Numbered from the stretch's first letter, positions 1-8,880 are shown. The stretch: 64,000 nucleotides of DNA from Adhaeribacter terrigena (GCF_016623615.1 NZ_JAEHFX010000003.1:496001-560000); one strand, 5' to 3'. Numbers and translations: made by a program. The notes: generated by a model from the letters alone, not told the origin.

Positions 1-763
1 CTATTCCATCTGTTAATGAGATACCAATTGTATTTCTAAAATAAGTGTCAGAATCAATAGATTCTTGGTCATTATATTTTTCGTTATCTTTTAAGACTAA
101 ACTAATTATCCTATCTAAAGCAAATGTTCTTACCTCAGCCTTATCGTGTTGAAGTCCCACTAAATACCACCTGTTCCGGTACTCTTTAAGCAGGTATGGA
201 CTAATGGTTCTTAAACTAGACTGCTGGTCCTGAAATTTTTGGTAGGATACCAATAACACAGTTTTGGAACTAATAGCATTAGAAATACTATTTAAATATT
301 CTCCACCTTTTGAAAAGGGAGCTTTCTCAAAATCAATAAAAGCGTTAAAATCACTACTACTTAAAGAAGGAACAAACTCTACTAAATTTATTACCTTCTC
401 AACGTTTGCTGAAAACTCTTTAAACATTGCGATTTCTTTGTATTGCCTTAAAGTTGTAGCTACCAGTTTTAAGGCATTTAGGTCTTCTGAATTTAGCGGC
501 AACTTTTCTAGAGTAAAGTCAGGATCAGTATAGTAATACCCACCATGTAACTTCGAAAATGCAATTGGTGCATTATAATTGAGTTGCTCACTATTCCTCA
601 TCAAATAGATATCGTTATCGATTGTACGTTTCTTAATTTTGATATCACTCTTTTCAAGGATTTTCTGAATAAGCGCTTCCTTAGACCAATATATTCTGGA
701 TCTATTTCTCAGGCAAGCATCAATTATTCTAATGCGGGAAAGGAGGTCTTTATTGACAGGCAT
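1..763 (-). CDS. WYL-domain HTH transcriptional regulator (partial, C-terminus off window)
   Basis: Reading the minus strand from an ATG at 763 gives an open frame that leaves the window at base 1 (254 residues seen). The N-terminus (MPVNKDLLSRIRIIDACLRN) is a winged-helix-like start. Residues about 165-240 contain a WYL core with SPYLLKEYRNRWYLVG followed by RTFALDRI. WYL proteins are ligand- or nucleotide-sensing regulators, often repressors of phage-defence or DNA-damage loci; which locus this one controls cannot be told because its neighbours lie off the window. It is divergent from the YegP-like gene at 857. The family is clear from the WYL motif; the link to defence is inference. Confidence 0.85.
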   Translation of the reverse strand, partial: MPVNKDLLSRIRIIDACLRNRSRIYWSKEALIQKILEKSDIKIKKRTIDNDIYLMRNSEQLNYNAPIAFSKLHGGYYYTDPDFTLEKLPLNSEDLNALKLVATTLRQYKEIAMFKEFSANVEKVINLVEFVPSLSSSDFNAFIDFEKAPFSKGGEYLNSISNAISSKTVLLVSYQKFQDQQSSLRTISPYLLKEYRNRWYLVGLQHDKAEVRTFALDRIISLVLKDNEKYNDQESIDSDTYFRNTIGISLTDGI

Positions 764-856
764 GAAAATATATTAGTTTTAATTAAATTTTTTCTCTGAA
801 TACATATACACTGCGTTCATCTAAAATAGCTTTGAGAAACCAAAATAACAAACGAT

Positions 857-1195
857 ATGGCAAGTTTACCAAAGTACCAAGTATTTAAGAGTACAAGTAA
901 CAGTGAATATTATTACCGGCTGCGCTCCAGTAATAATGAAATTATTTTAAACGGTGAAGGTTACAAGTCGAAGCAATCGTGCTACGATGGCATTAATGCA
1001 GTTAGAATTAATGCACTAATCGATAGCAGATATGACCGCAAAGACAGTTACAGCAATTATACCTTCAATCTAAAAGCTGGAAATGGAGAAATTATTGGTC
1101 GGAGCGAAAATTATAATTCTTCTTATGGAAGAGATAATGGTATTGCAGCGGTGAAACGGGATGCTCCAGTTGCGCAGATTGAAGATTTAACTTAA
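857..1195 (+). CDS. YegP-like protein, two DUF1508 repeats
   Basis: This 112-residue protein is two tandem copies of the roughly 48-residue DUF1508/YegP unit. Each repeat has the pattern YYYRLRSSNNEIIL / YTFNLKAGNGEIIG followed by a serine/tyrosine-rich SEGY-like turn and a G-I-x-A-V segment (GINAVRINA, GIAAVKRDA). The family is small, soluble and of unknown biochemical role. A TAGCTTTG box at 827-834 fits a Bacteroidota -7 element, but no clear -33 was found. It is followed after 24 bases by another small gene on the same strand, so the two are probably cotranscribed up to the terminator at 1410. Confidence 0.85.
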   Translation: MASLPKYQVFKSTSNSEYYYRLRSSNNEIILNGEGYKSKQSCYDGINAVRINALIDSRYDRKDSYSNYTFNLKAGNGEIIGRSENYNSSYGRDNGIAAVKRDAPVAQIEDLT

Positions 1196-1219
1196 GTATT
1201 TACTTAAATTTTTAGAAAG

Positions 1220-1390
1220 ATGGCTAAGAACCCTCCAAATGGTGACGGACACAGAATAGGTGCCGTAAAAGATCGTGTTCAGGTATTTAATCCGCAGAAT
1301 GAACGCTGGACTAAAATTAATAGTAATACGGGAAAGTTTATGGATCAAAAAGCAGATGGTAAACCCTTTAAAGGAGTTACTAAAAAGTAA
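1220..1390 (+). CDS. Small basic conserved-looking protein (56 aa), unknown function
   Basis: An ATG at 1220 opens a 56-codon frame ending TAA at 1390. The product starts MAKNPPNGDGHRIGAVKDR and ends GKPFKGVTKK. It is rich in Gly, Lys and Asn, with no membrane segment and no cysteine. The sequence resembles a widespread family of tiny proteins with an N-terminal MAKNPP and a C-terminal KPFKGV, recalled from memory and without assigned function. It sits 24 bases after the YegP-like gene and 20 bases before a strong terminator, so it is likely the second gene of a two-gene transcript. No function is assigned. Confidence 0.7.
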   Translation: MAKNPPNGDGHRIGAVKDRVQVFNPQNERWTKINSNTGKFMDQKADGKPFKGVTKK

Positions 1391-1409
1391 TTTGATTAAA
1401 AACTTTCTA

Positions 1410-1449
1410 AAGGAGTGGTACACAAAGTATCCACTCCTTCTTTTTTTTG
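1410..1449 (+). terminator. Rho-independent terminator after the small ORF
   Basis: The stem AAGGAGTGG pairs with CCACTCCTT across a 12-base loop and is followed by a run of eight or more T. It ends the 857-1390 transcript. Confidence 0.85.
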
Positions 1450-1521
1450 TGCATCATAAAAAGTGTCTGAAAATGAGAAGTTTATAAGTTATCGATTTTT
1501 AATTGTCTCACTAAATTCACA

Positions 1522-4461
1522 TTAATACCTTGGATCACTCTGAAATGGCAATTTCGCCAGCTTCTCTACTTCTAAACTCGCAAAACCAAATTCCTCGGTT
1601 ATTTTCCCCAGGATCAGGTAAACGCCCATGCCATTGAAGGGATAATTCTTGAGCGATGGCGGGAAATGCACCGTGTCGAAGAAGTTACTTTCAGCGTCTA
1701 AAAAGGTACCGAACTGCATAATTTCCCCGCGCACCGTGCGCACGTATTTGGTACATACCAGGTTGCCGACCATCCTCACTTTTTTACCGATATTCCCGAC
1801 CATTTCCGGCGCCATTATTTCTCCCCGGAATTCCGTTTTCAGCAACTCAAACGGCGACATCGAAACCGAAAAATCAAGCAGTTCAATTTCGTCGTAAGCA
1901 TCTTCCAGCAGGCTGTGGTAAAGGGTGGGCAAATGGAATTCTTTCGGTGTTAATTGGAACATACAAGTTTCCTGCGCAGCGGGTTTATTGTTGAGTAATT
2001 GGTGGGCTTCCCAGAGCAGTTTTTTTTTGTTTCTTCCGGTAAAGCGCAAGGCGTTAATTCTAATGAGAAAAATTGTAGCTTCCAGAGTTAAATGCGCGCG
2101 GGAAATAAGATCGTGGAGGTTGGAATATTCTCCATTCTTTTCGCGTTCCTGCACAATTCTGTGCGCTATTTTCTGCTCTAAACTATCGATGTGGATGAAG
2201 CCTAAATACACATCCTGACCAGTTACGGAAGTTAAATGCTGGCTGTGGTTTACGCAGGGCAGCAGGATGTTTCCGCCCGCTTTCCGGGCCTCGTTCACAT
2301 ACACCCAGGTGCGGTAAAAGCCCCCGAAATTATTGATCACGGCCACCATAAATTCGAGGGGATAATGCGCTTTCAGATATAAACTCTGGTAACTTTCCAC
2401 GGCAAAAGAAGCGGAGTGTGCTTTGGAAAAAGAATAGCCCGCAAACGACTCCACCTGCCGCCACACTTCCTTCGTAATTTCCTCCGGATACCCTTTTTCG
2501 CGACAACTGTTAAAGAACTTATCTACCAGCTTCTGAAACTCCGAACGGCTGCGGTATTTCCCACTCATCCCGCGACGCAACACGTCGGCATCGGCCAGAT
2601 CTAAACCAGCAAAATGGTGGCACACTTTCAGTACGTCTTCCTGATACACCATCACGCCGAACGTTTCCTGCAACTGTTCGCCTAAAACCGGATGAATGTG
2701 TTTGATCTTTTCCGGGTAGTGGAACCGCTGGATGTATTCGCGCATCATCCCCGACTTGGCCACGCCCGGCCGGATAATAGAACTGGCCGCCACCAGCGTT
2801 AAATAATTGTCGCAACGTAGCTTGGTAAGCAGGCCGCGCATACTCGGGCTTTCAATGTAAAAGCAACCGATGGTGTCGCCGCTGGCCAGTTGTTTTTTAA
2901 CCTGTTCGTCCTGCTTGAATTTCTCTACTTCGTGGGCATCAATTTTCAGGTTTTTATTCTGCCGCACCAGCTGCACGCATTCTTTTATGTGCCCGATGCC
3001 GCGCTGGCTCAGAATATCCAGTTTCTCAAACCCGATGGCTTCGGCGGTGTACATATCCCACTGCACCGTCGGGAAACCTTTGGGCGGCATATCGAGGGCG
3101 GTAAAACAGGTGAGCGGTTGCTCGGAAATAAGGATGCCGCCGGCGTGAATGCTGCGCACGTTCGGGAAATCCTGCAGCAATGCACTGTACTTTTTTATGC
3201 TCTCCGTGATACCGTTTTGCAGCAGCGGATTATCCGGATTTTTCACCAGTTCATCGATCTCCGTTTTCGGCAACCCATACACTTTCCCGAGTTCGCGCAT
3301 CGCCGCATTTTCCTGAAACGTACTCATCGCGCCCATCAAGGCGGTGTGTTCGCGGCCGTAGCGTTTGAAAATATAATCGATCACTTCGTCGCGTTCGTCC
3401 CAGCTATAGTCAATGTCAAAATCGGGCGGACTGGTGCGTTTCGGATTCAGGAAACGTTCAAAATACAGGTCTAATTGAATGGGATCTACATCGGTGATGT
3501 GCAGGCAATAGGCTACCACGCTGTTCGCGCCGCTGCCCCGCCCCACGTGGTAAAAACCGCGGCTCATCGAATACCGGATCACATCCCAGGTAATGAGAAA
3601 ATACGAAGAAAAACCGAGCTTATCGATGATGTCGAGTTCGTGCTTTACCCGCGCCGCCGCTACTTTGTCGTGGGCGCCATAGCGGTTTCGCAAGCCATCC
3701 CAAGCCAGCTTTTCGAGCAGCATTTTATCGTCGTAAGGATCGCCGGTAAACGATTGCTTGTTGCGCCGCTGCTTAAAATCGAAGGTAAAATTGCATTGCT
3801 GCAGCAGCTTTTCAGTGTTCTCCCAAATGCCCGGCAGCATTGCGTATTGCTCTTTCAACTTATCGATTGGCCGGAAGAAAGCATCGTTGGCAAGTCCATG
3901 TTCCGGCTGTAGCTGGCTCAGCAGAATATTATTATCGATGGCCCGCAAATGCCGGTGTAACTCCTGCCCTTCCGCATTTATATAAGTCGCCGGCGCGTGA
4001 ATTACCAGTTTCTCCCGCACTTTTTTGCTTGCCGCAAGTACCGTTTTATTTACTTCCGAAGGCTGCACGCCAAGGTATTCGTATTCTTTTAATTCTTCTG
4101 CTTTTTTGCCAGAACTTAGCGGGTAAATAATGAAAGCATTCTCAAAATTTCCAGCAGTTTCCGCCAGTGGTTTTTCGTTTAAGTTACACGTGCTTAAATA
4201 TTCATTTAGCTCCTGAAGGCCTTGTTCGTTTTTAGCAATTCCGGTGTAAAGCCATTGGTTATTTTTCCGGAATTCAATTCCTACTACGGGCTGAATGTTT
4301 TGTTCCTCACACGCTTTCACAAACGGAAAAATACCGCTGGAACAATTTATATCCGTCAATGCCACCGCCGGAAAACCGTGCTGCTTCGCAATGGCCGCAA
4401 GGTCTTCTTCCGACAAAGTGCCGTATCGGAGACTGAAATAAGAATGCGCGGTTGCGTACAT
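1522..4461 (-). CDS. dnaE2: DnaE2-like (error-prone) DNA polymerase III alpha subunit
   Basis: The 979-residue protein has the C-family polymerase layout. A PHP domain covers about residues 1-70 onward. GRGSGANSVVAY lies near residue 308, the catalytic PDFDIDYSW near 345, the palm/fingers motif FGVMVYQEDV follows, and FAGYSFSKAHSASFA lies near 690. It is shorter than replicative alpha subunits. The PHP start reads TAHSYFSLRYG with TDINCSSG downstream, so the usual first HxH histidine and the TDH histidine are missing; this suggests an inactive PHP without proofreading (inference). It lies downstream of a Y-family polymerase on the same strand (140-base gap) near an SRAP protein, the arrangement expected of a damage-induced mutagenesis set. 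Dedicated DnaE2/ImuC function is inferred from context. Confidence 0.85.
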   Translation of the reverse strand: MYATAHSYFSLRYGTLSEEDLAAIAKQHGFPAVALTDINCSSGIFPFVKACEEQNIQPVVGIEFRKNNQWLYTGIAKNEQGLQELNEYLSTCNLNEKPLAETAGNFENAFIIYPLSSGKKAEELKEYEYLGVQPSEVNKTVLAASKKVREKLVIHAPATYINAEGQELHRHLRAIDNNILLSQLQPEHGLANDAFFRPIDKLKEQYAMLPGIWENTEKLLQQCNFTFDFKQRRNKQSFTGDPYDDKMLLEKLAWDGLRNRYGAHDKVAAARVKHELDIIDKLGFSSYFLITWDVIRYSMSRGFYHVGRGSGANSVVAYCLHITDVDPIQLDLYFERFLNPKRTSPPDFDIDYSWDERDEVIDYIFKRYGREHTALMGAMSTFQENAAMRELGKVYGLPKTEIDELVKNPDNPLLQNGITESIKKYSALLQDFPNVRSIHAGGILISEQPLTCFTALDMPPKGFPTVQWDMYTAEAIGFEKLDILSQRGIGHIKECVQLVRQNKNLKIDAHEVEKFKQDEQVKKQLASGDTIGCFYIESPSMRGLLTKLRCDNYLTLVAASSIIRPGVAKSGMMREYIQRFHYPEKIKHIHPVLGEQLQETFGVMVYQEDVLKVCHHFAGLDLADADVLRRGMSGKYRSRSEFQKLVDKFFNSCREKGYPEEITKEVWRQVESFAGYSFSKAHSASFAVESYQSLYLKAHYPLEFMVAVINNFGGFYRTWVYVNEARKAGGNILLPCVNHSQHLTSVTGQDVYLGFIHIDSLEQKIAHRIVQEREKNGEYSNLHDLISRAHLTLEATIFLIRINALRFTGRNKKKLLWEAHQLLNNKPAAQETCMFQLTPKEFHLPTLYHSLLEDAYDEIELLDFSVSMSPFELLKTEFRGEIMAPEMVGNIGKKVRMVGNLVCTKYVRTVRGEIMQFGTFLDAESNFFDTVHFPPSLKNYPFNGMGVYLILGKITEEFGFASLEVEKLAKLPFQSDPRY

Positions 4462-4555
4462 TTAGATTGATAAAAAGTAATGAATAAGAGATGAAATAGA
4501 TTTAAATTATGACTGAAAGTTTGGGCAAAGCTCTGCCATGTGATATTTCAACCAC

Positions 4556-4584
4556 TAGTTTTAATTCGAAAAGGATAGCGTTTT
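4556..4584 (-). repeat. Weak copy of the dispersed composite motif
   Basis: The core AAAGGATAGCGTTTT is good, but the 7-base arm (TAGTTTT) matches ACTTTTT at only 4 positions. It lies between dinB and dnaE2 and is the only candidate left of 10.9 kb. Confidence 0.35.
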
Positions 4585-4600
4585 AGCTGAATAGACGACG

Positions 4601-5791
4601 TTAACTCAACCGCTTTCCTCCCAAACCCACGGCGCGTTTTACAGCTTCGGCTCCGTAGCGGAAGCGGATCTTATCCATGGCCTGGTAGAGATTAGTAAGC
4701 TCCGTGGTATCTTCAAACAAATGAATCTGCTGGAAGCCTTGTACCAGGTTGCTTAGCCTCACCCCAATTAACCGGATAAGCATGCGGCGCTGATATAGCT
4801 TCTGAAATAATTCTTTCGCTTTACTGATCAGGGTATGGTCAGAGGCAGTGTAAGGAATGGATATCTGCAGCGTGTGGGTATCAAAATTCGCGTAGCGGAT
4901 CTTAACTGTGATACAACCAGCCAGCTTACCTTGCTTGCGTAATTCAAAAGCAATTTCTTCAGTCATGGCTACTAATAAACTGGTCAGACCTACGACGTCA
5001 GTAGTATCGCTGGCGAAGGTTTGTTCGGTGCTGATGGATTTCTGCTCGGTATAAGGTACTACTGGCGTGGCATCGATGCCATTGGCTTTCTGCCAGATGC
5101 TTATCCCGCCTTCTTTGCCTAAAACTTTCTGCATCAGTTCTACTGGAATGGCCCGCAAAACTTCAATGGTTGGCACACCCATGTTGCGCAAAAGCTGGTA
5201 ACTCTTTTGCCCTACTCCGGGGATTTTGCGGATAGAAAGCGGCGATAAAAACGGTTGCACTTCGTCCTTAATTACCTGTAATTGTCCATTAGGTTTGGCC
5301 TGGCCGGTGGCAATTTTCGATACCGTTTTGTTTACCGAAAGCCCGAAGGAAATGGGTAGGCCGGTTTCTTTCATAATGGTTTGCCGGAGTTCCTGCGACC
5401 ATTGCCAACACCCGAAAAAGCGGTCCATGCCGGTCAGGTCGAGGTAATGTTCATCGATGGAGGCTTTTTCATAGAGCGGCGCTTGGGAAGCAATTACTTC
5501 GGTTACATCACGGGAATACTTACTATAAGCTTCCATATCACCACGAATGATAATGGCATCAGGGCAAAGCTGACGAGCCAGTTTCATGGGCATAGCTGAA
5601 TGTACCCCAAACTGCCGGGTTTCGTAACTGCAGCTGGCTACTACTGCACGGTCCGAAATACCACCGATCAGGATGGGCTTTCCAACTAAGCTGGAATTTA
5701 AGAGCCGTTCTACTGACACAAAAAAGGAGTCGAGGTCGAGGTGAGCCACGGTCCGGTTTTCGGACACGGGTAGATAGTTTTTCTTCTTCAT
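4601..5791 (-). CDS. dinB: Y-family DNA polymerase IV (DinB)
   Basis: This 396-residue translesion polymerase has the N-terminal palm motif HLDLDSFFVSVE (residues about 17-28), the catalytic SIDEHYLDL near residue 113, a helix-hairpin-helix IRKIPGVGQKSYQLL near 190, and a little-finger domain to the C-terminus. The catalytic acidic pair is intact; H replaces the common A/V after SIDE. No obvious beta-clamp peptide stands out at the C-terminus. It is upstream of the DnaE2-like gene on the same strand and divergent from an XRE HTH gene (148-base gap). An SOS-like role with DnaE2 is inferred, with the XRE protein as candidate repressor. Confidence 0.92.
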   Translation of the reverse strand: MKKKNYLPVSENRTVAHLDLDSFFVSVERLLNSSLVGKPILIGGISDRAVVASCSYETRQFGVHSAMPMKLARQLCPDAIIIRGDMEAYSKYSRDVTEVIASQAPLYEKASIDEHYLDLTGMDRFFGCWQWSQELRQTIMKETGLPISFGLSVNKTVSKIATGQAKPNGQLQVIKDEVQPFLSPLSIRKIPGVGQKSYQLLRNMGVPTIEVLRAIPVELMQKVLGKEGGISIWQKANGIDATPVVPYTEQKSISTEQTFASDTTDVVGLTSLLVAMTEEIAFELRKQGKLAGCITVKIRYANFDTHTLQISIPYTASDHTLISKAKELFQKLYQRRMLIRLIGVRLSNLVQGFQQIHLFEDTTELTNLYQAMDKIRFRYGAEAVKRAVGLGGKRLS

Positions 5792-5835
5792 AGTTTCTCA
5801 GGTTAAGCTTTCAGTATGAATAGTTTATGCTAATT

Positions 5836-5856
5836 TGATTAGTTTTTTATCAAAAT
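5836..5856. promoter_or_regulatory. Candidate operator between dinB and XRE gene
   Basis: TTTGATTA and TTTATCAAA form an imperfect inverted repeat in the divergent dinB/XRE spacer. It sits where an autorepressor would act on both genes. Weak evidence only. Confidence 0.3.
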
Positions 5857-5939
5857 TAGTGAGCTTAAACTACTAATAAATTTAGATTTACAATATATAA
5901 AACTAAAATATTTAGTATTATTACCGAAAATATGAGATT

Positions 5940-6215
5940 ATGTTTTTGAGAGAGAACCTGAAATTTTTGAGAAAAAGGCGCAAAAAAACGCAGGACGATG
6001 TAGCATACGCCTTAAAAATAAAGCGTTCAACTCTAAACAGCTATGAAAATGGAATTTGTGAGCCGAAGCTGGAAAGGCTAATTGCTTTAGCAGAATATTA
6101 CCGCATCAGCATTGATGACATGATTAGAAGGGAACTGAAAAAGATGCCTGAAAGTAAACTACGGGCAGTAGAATTAATGCCCATAGCTATAATTGAAGGT
6201 GTGAGCAATGACTAA
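5940..6215 (+). CDS. Small XRE-family HTH regulator (91 aa)
   Basis: Residues about 4-60 form a Cro/C1-type HTH (LRKRRKKTQDDVAYAL, KRSTLNSYENGICEPKL, LIALAEYYRISIDDMI). The rest is a short tail without a peptidase or ligand domain. It is transcribed divergently from dinB-dnaE2, with an AT-rich 148-base spacer containing TTTGATTAGTTTTTTATCAAA, an imperfect inverted repeat that could be its operator. Its TAA stop (6213-6215) interlocks with the TAG stop of the convergent SRAP gene. Regulation of the polymerase genes is inference from position. Confidence 0.8.
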   Translation: MFLRENLKFLRKRRKKTQDDVAYALKIKRSTLNSYENGICEPKLERLIALAEYYRISIDDMIRRELKKMPESKLRAVELMPIAIIEGVSND

Positions 6216-6907
6216 AACATACTTAGCTGTTCAGGCTGAGCAGGATACTCGTAGGGCTTAATAAGATCAGGGTAATTATTAGTAAGCTTTCCTACTTCAT
6301 TAGAAACGGTATACATCTGGAGCAACTTCTCATTAAGTGGTTGCAGCATTGTTAGGTAATCTTTGGGATTAGCCTGTGGCTTCAGCCAGTCCATTTCATG
6401 ACCAATGGGAAGAATAGCAGGCATGCGGTCATGTATCTTAGAAAGCATTGGATTAGGCTCCGTAGTTATGGAGGTAAATTGAATGGTTTCTTCTCCTGTT
6501 TGCTCGTCTACTATTCGCTTGTACAAACCAGCAATTCCAAACAAATCGTTATCTTTTAACAGTATGCGGTAGGGATGGCGATTAGCTTTTGATGTAGTGC
6601 TCCATTCGTAATAACTATCTACAAGCATAAAACAAGTCTGCCCAGCTTCCAATAAGGGGGCAAATGTTTTACGCTCAAGGAGTGTATCTGCCCTGGCATT
6701 GAGCAATAATGTTGGATGATGATTAACCGTGATCTGTAAGCCCCAGCTTAAAAACTGCAAATGCTCCGGCTCTTCACTGTTGATCACACCAACCTTTTGA
6801 GTAGGACCAATATTGTAATTAGGTACCAACTCAGCTTCATTTACCTGCTTGGCAAACCGGTGATTTACAGGTACACTTTCCTTTGTCAAGGTTACTCTGC
6901 CGCACAT
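6212..6907 (-). CDS. SRAP-domain protein (HMCES/YedK type abasic-site crosslinker)
   Basis: SRAP proteins bind abasic sites in single-stranded DNA and crosslink through the N-terminal cysteine left after Met removal. The longer frame begins at 6931, but the family requires Met-Cys-Gly-Arg at the start, so the ATG at 6907 (MCGRVTLTKE) is chosen, giving 231 residues. Other conserved active-site features are present: NARADT near residue 70, YYEW near 100, and HDRMP near 160. It is convergent with the XRE gene, and the two stop codons overlap. Placement beside dinB and dnaE2 fits a lesion-tolerance cassette. The biochemical role is from family knowledge. Confidence 0.93.
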   Translation of the reverse strand: MCGRVTLTKESVPVNHRFAKQVNEAELVPNYNIGPTQKVGVINSEEPEHLQFLSWGLQITVNHHPTLLLNARADTLLERKTFAPLLEAGQTCFMLVDSYYEWSTTSKANRHPYRILLKDNDLFGIAGLYKRIVDEQTGEETIQFTSITTEPNPMLSKIHDRMPAILPIGHEMDWLKPQANPKDYLTMLQPLNEKLLQMYTVSNEVGKLTNNYPDLIKPYEYPAQPEQLSMF

Positions 6908-7823
6908 ATATTTTGAAAGGTTAAAATTCATCTACAAACTACTGAATTAGCTTCAATGTTTGCATAGATTTAAACTCAAATGCCCAATAGACAAAACTGC
7001 TGAAAATTTGATCAAAATTTGGTCCAAGATTACTGCAAAAAATCACGATTAAAAGCACTAAGTTTTCAGTGCTTGATTTGCCTCACTTGAATCTCTAAAA
7101 TTTACAAGAAAATAAACAACTTAATTGATTATATATCAGTGCATTAAGGCACTTATTTTGAACGAACAAAATCATGCAGATTCATAGCACTAAAATAGGC
7201 TTAAAAATGAAGGAAAATTTGAGCACTTTTACCTCACAATACCCCTCCTCAATTCTGTGTCTTAAGAGCACGCAATTTTAGGGCATTTTCTTTGCCCTAA
7301 ACACTATCATTTTACTTCGCCAAAGTAAACGCTACTTTTTCTACCATACTACACTTTGTTACGAATGTAGGACGACTTGTTTTTCGATTGAAATCCACAA
7401 ATTTTAAGAAATCTGTATAAACCAAGCTCAAGGTTTATAACTTTTCTAATTCTTCAGCGAAGATATTTCCAATGAAAAATGGATATTGTTTTCCTCCATT
7501 TTCGCACACAATCAAACAACTGACTTTTGCTTTTAAATTAAGTCATTTAGAAGATTCAAAATCAAGGTGTTAAACACTTTTAAAAACCAAACAAAAAGCT
7601 CCTAAAAAACACCATATTTCCATGTACTTTTAATTGCTAGAAAATTTGACCTTCATTTTTTGTATCTACAGAAGATTTCAGTGGGTAAAATGTAGCAAAT
7701 TCAGTCCTTCCCATCACCTGTCCCATTTTTTCAGTACAATTCAGAACAATTAAGCTGCTTTTTCTATAGCTCATAGTTGAGTAAACACACACGCATACTC
7801 GAGTATAAAACAATACACTTTTG
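6908..7823. other. AT-rich non-coding stretch with GCACT-centred short repeats
   Basis: No convincing gene is present. Between about 7050 and 7230 the pentamer GCACT (either strand) occurs six times in A/T-rich context, twice as small hairpins (7053-7074, AAGCACT with AGTGCTT; 7136-7153, AGTGC with GCACT). This is reminiscent of iterons or a multi-site operator. The remainder is low-complexity AT sequence. Confidence 0.4.
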
Positions 7824-7853
7824 TTTGTTTAATCATTTTAACTTTTACCTTTG
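7824..7853 (+). promoter_or_regulatory. Bacteroidota-type promoter for the MerR-like gene
   Basis: TTTG at 7824-7827 and TACCTTTG at 7846-7853 are separated by 18 bases, close to the phylum consensus. The predicted start of transcription is near 7860, giving a short leader before the ATG at 7876. Confidence 0.7.
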
Positions 7854-7875
7854 GGTATTGTTTTAAACTTATCCC

Positions 7876-8820
7876 ATGGAACAGAATACTGTAGATACTG
7901 AACTTTCAGATAGTGAATCTTTCGCAGCATTGTTTGAGCGCCTCACTACCCCCCTGCTTTTATTGAAAGACTCAGGAGTAGCTTCAAAGAACTTCAATGA
8001 CTGGCGCCGGGCGGACTTGTGGTTTGATGATGAAAGTGAGAAACGCACCTGGACCAAGCTTAGTTTTGAGCAACATATCTGGCTGAAGATGCTTCAACAG
8101 CTTCGGCAATTTGGCTGCTCTACTGAATTGATCTTAAGCGTTAAGCAACAGCTGCTGGTAGTACCTGATTTTGAAGCAGCCTTTAAGCAGTATGAGCAAA
8201 GATTTTACTCAGAATTAAAGAAACTTAGTTTATCGCCAGACGAAGAAGCAAAGCAAATCGAAAGCTTTAAAAGCGGCGAGTTATTCAAACAGTTAAAAGA
8301 GACTGCTGTAGGGCAGGAACTCGGTGCTGGCATGTCCATGCTTAGAAGCTTACTCATTGCTGCCTTAGTAAAGCATCAGCACGCTGCCATTTTGGTTTAC
8401 CCGGATAGCAGGGTTGTTCCGTGGTTAGATGAGATTAGCTTAATCGATCCGGAAGTTCAGAAGCTTTTTAAACGCACCCATTTTTACCTTTCTATTACCG
8501 AGCATTTAATGGAATTCTTAACTGACCCAGACAAGGAAAGATTTATTGCTCCTTTACAGCTGCTCAGCCCGGAAGAATTACAGGTGCTTCGTGCTTTAAG
8601 GGATAATACCATTAAGACCATCACTATCCAGACAGAGAAAGATTCCAAATCAAAGAAAGTATCCAAGACGATGTTTACTACAAAAGGAGGCGTTATTGAT
8701 TCGCAGGATCAGGAAGCTATTATGGATATACTCCTAAACAAAAAGTATAAAAGCTTTGAATTTGATCGAAGGAACGGTAACCGCTTTTACTTTGAAAGTG
8801 AATACCGGAAAGAACTATAG
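7876..8820 (+). CDS. MerR-like HTH protein of unknown function (314 aa)
   Basis: Residues about 25-90 resemble a MerR winged helix: SGVASKNFNDWRRADLWF, then KLSFEQHIWLKMLQQLRQFG and an STELI segment, the usual order of recognition helix, wing and I-x-x-L-R-x-x-G. The remaining 220 residues are mixed alpha/beta with a hydrophobic central piece (MLRSLLIAALVKHQHAAILV) and a conserved-looking C-terminus (FEFDRRNGNRFYFES). I do not recognise the full protein. It has its own promoter and precedes the recombinase pair by about 170 bases, so an island maintenance or excision-control role is possible but unproven. Confidence 0.6.
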   Translation: MEQNTVDTELSDSESFAALFERLTTPLLLLKDSGVASKNFNDWRRADLWFDDESEKRTWTKLSFEQHIWLKMLQQLRQFGCSTELILSVKQQLLVVPDFEAAFKQYEQRFYSELKKLSLSPDEEAKQIESFKSGELFKQLKETAVGQELGAGMSMLRSLLIAALVKHQHAAILVYPDSRVVPWLDEISLIDPEVQKLFKRTHFYLSITEHLMEFLTDPDKERFIAPLQLLSPEELQVLRALRDNTIKTITIQTEKDSKSKKVSKTMFTTKGGVIDSQDQEAIMDILLNKKYKSFEFDRRNGNRFYFESEYRKEL

Positions 8821-8880
8821 ATCTAAAAAGAAAACAGCAATAGTGGATTAACTCACTATTAGCTAAAAATAATTAGTACC

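Noticed and set aside
264-799. Plus-strand frames opposite the WYL gene
   Set aside because: The minus strand carries an uninterrupted WYL-family frame; the plus frames have no family features.
2890-3912. Long plus-strand frames opposite dnaE2
   Set aside because: They mirror conserved polymerase codons and resemble no protein family.
7174-7281. 35-codon frame starting MQIHSTKIGLK
   Set aside because: No conservation cue or promoter; composition is that of the spacer.
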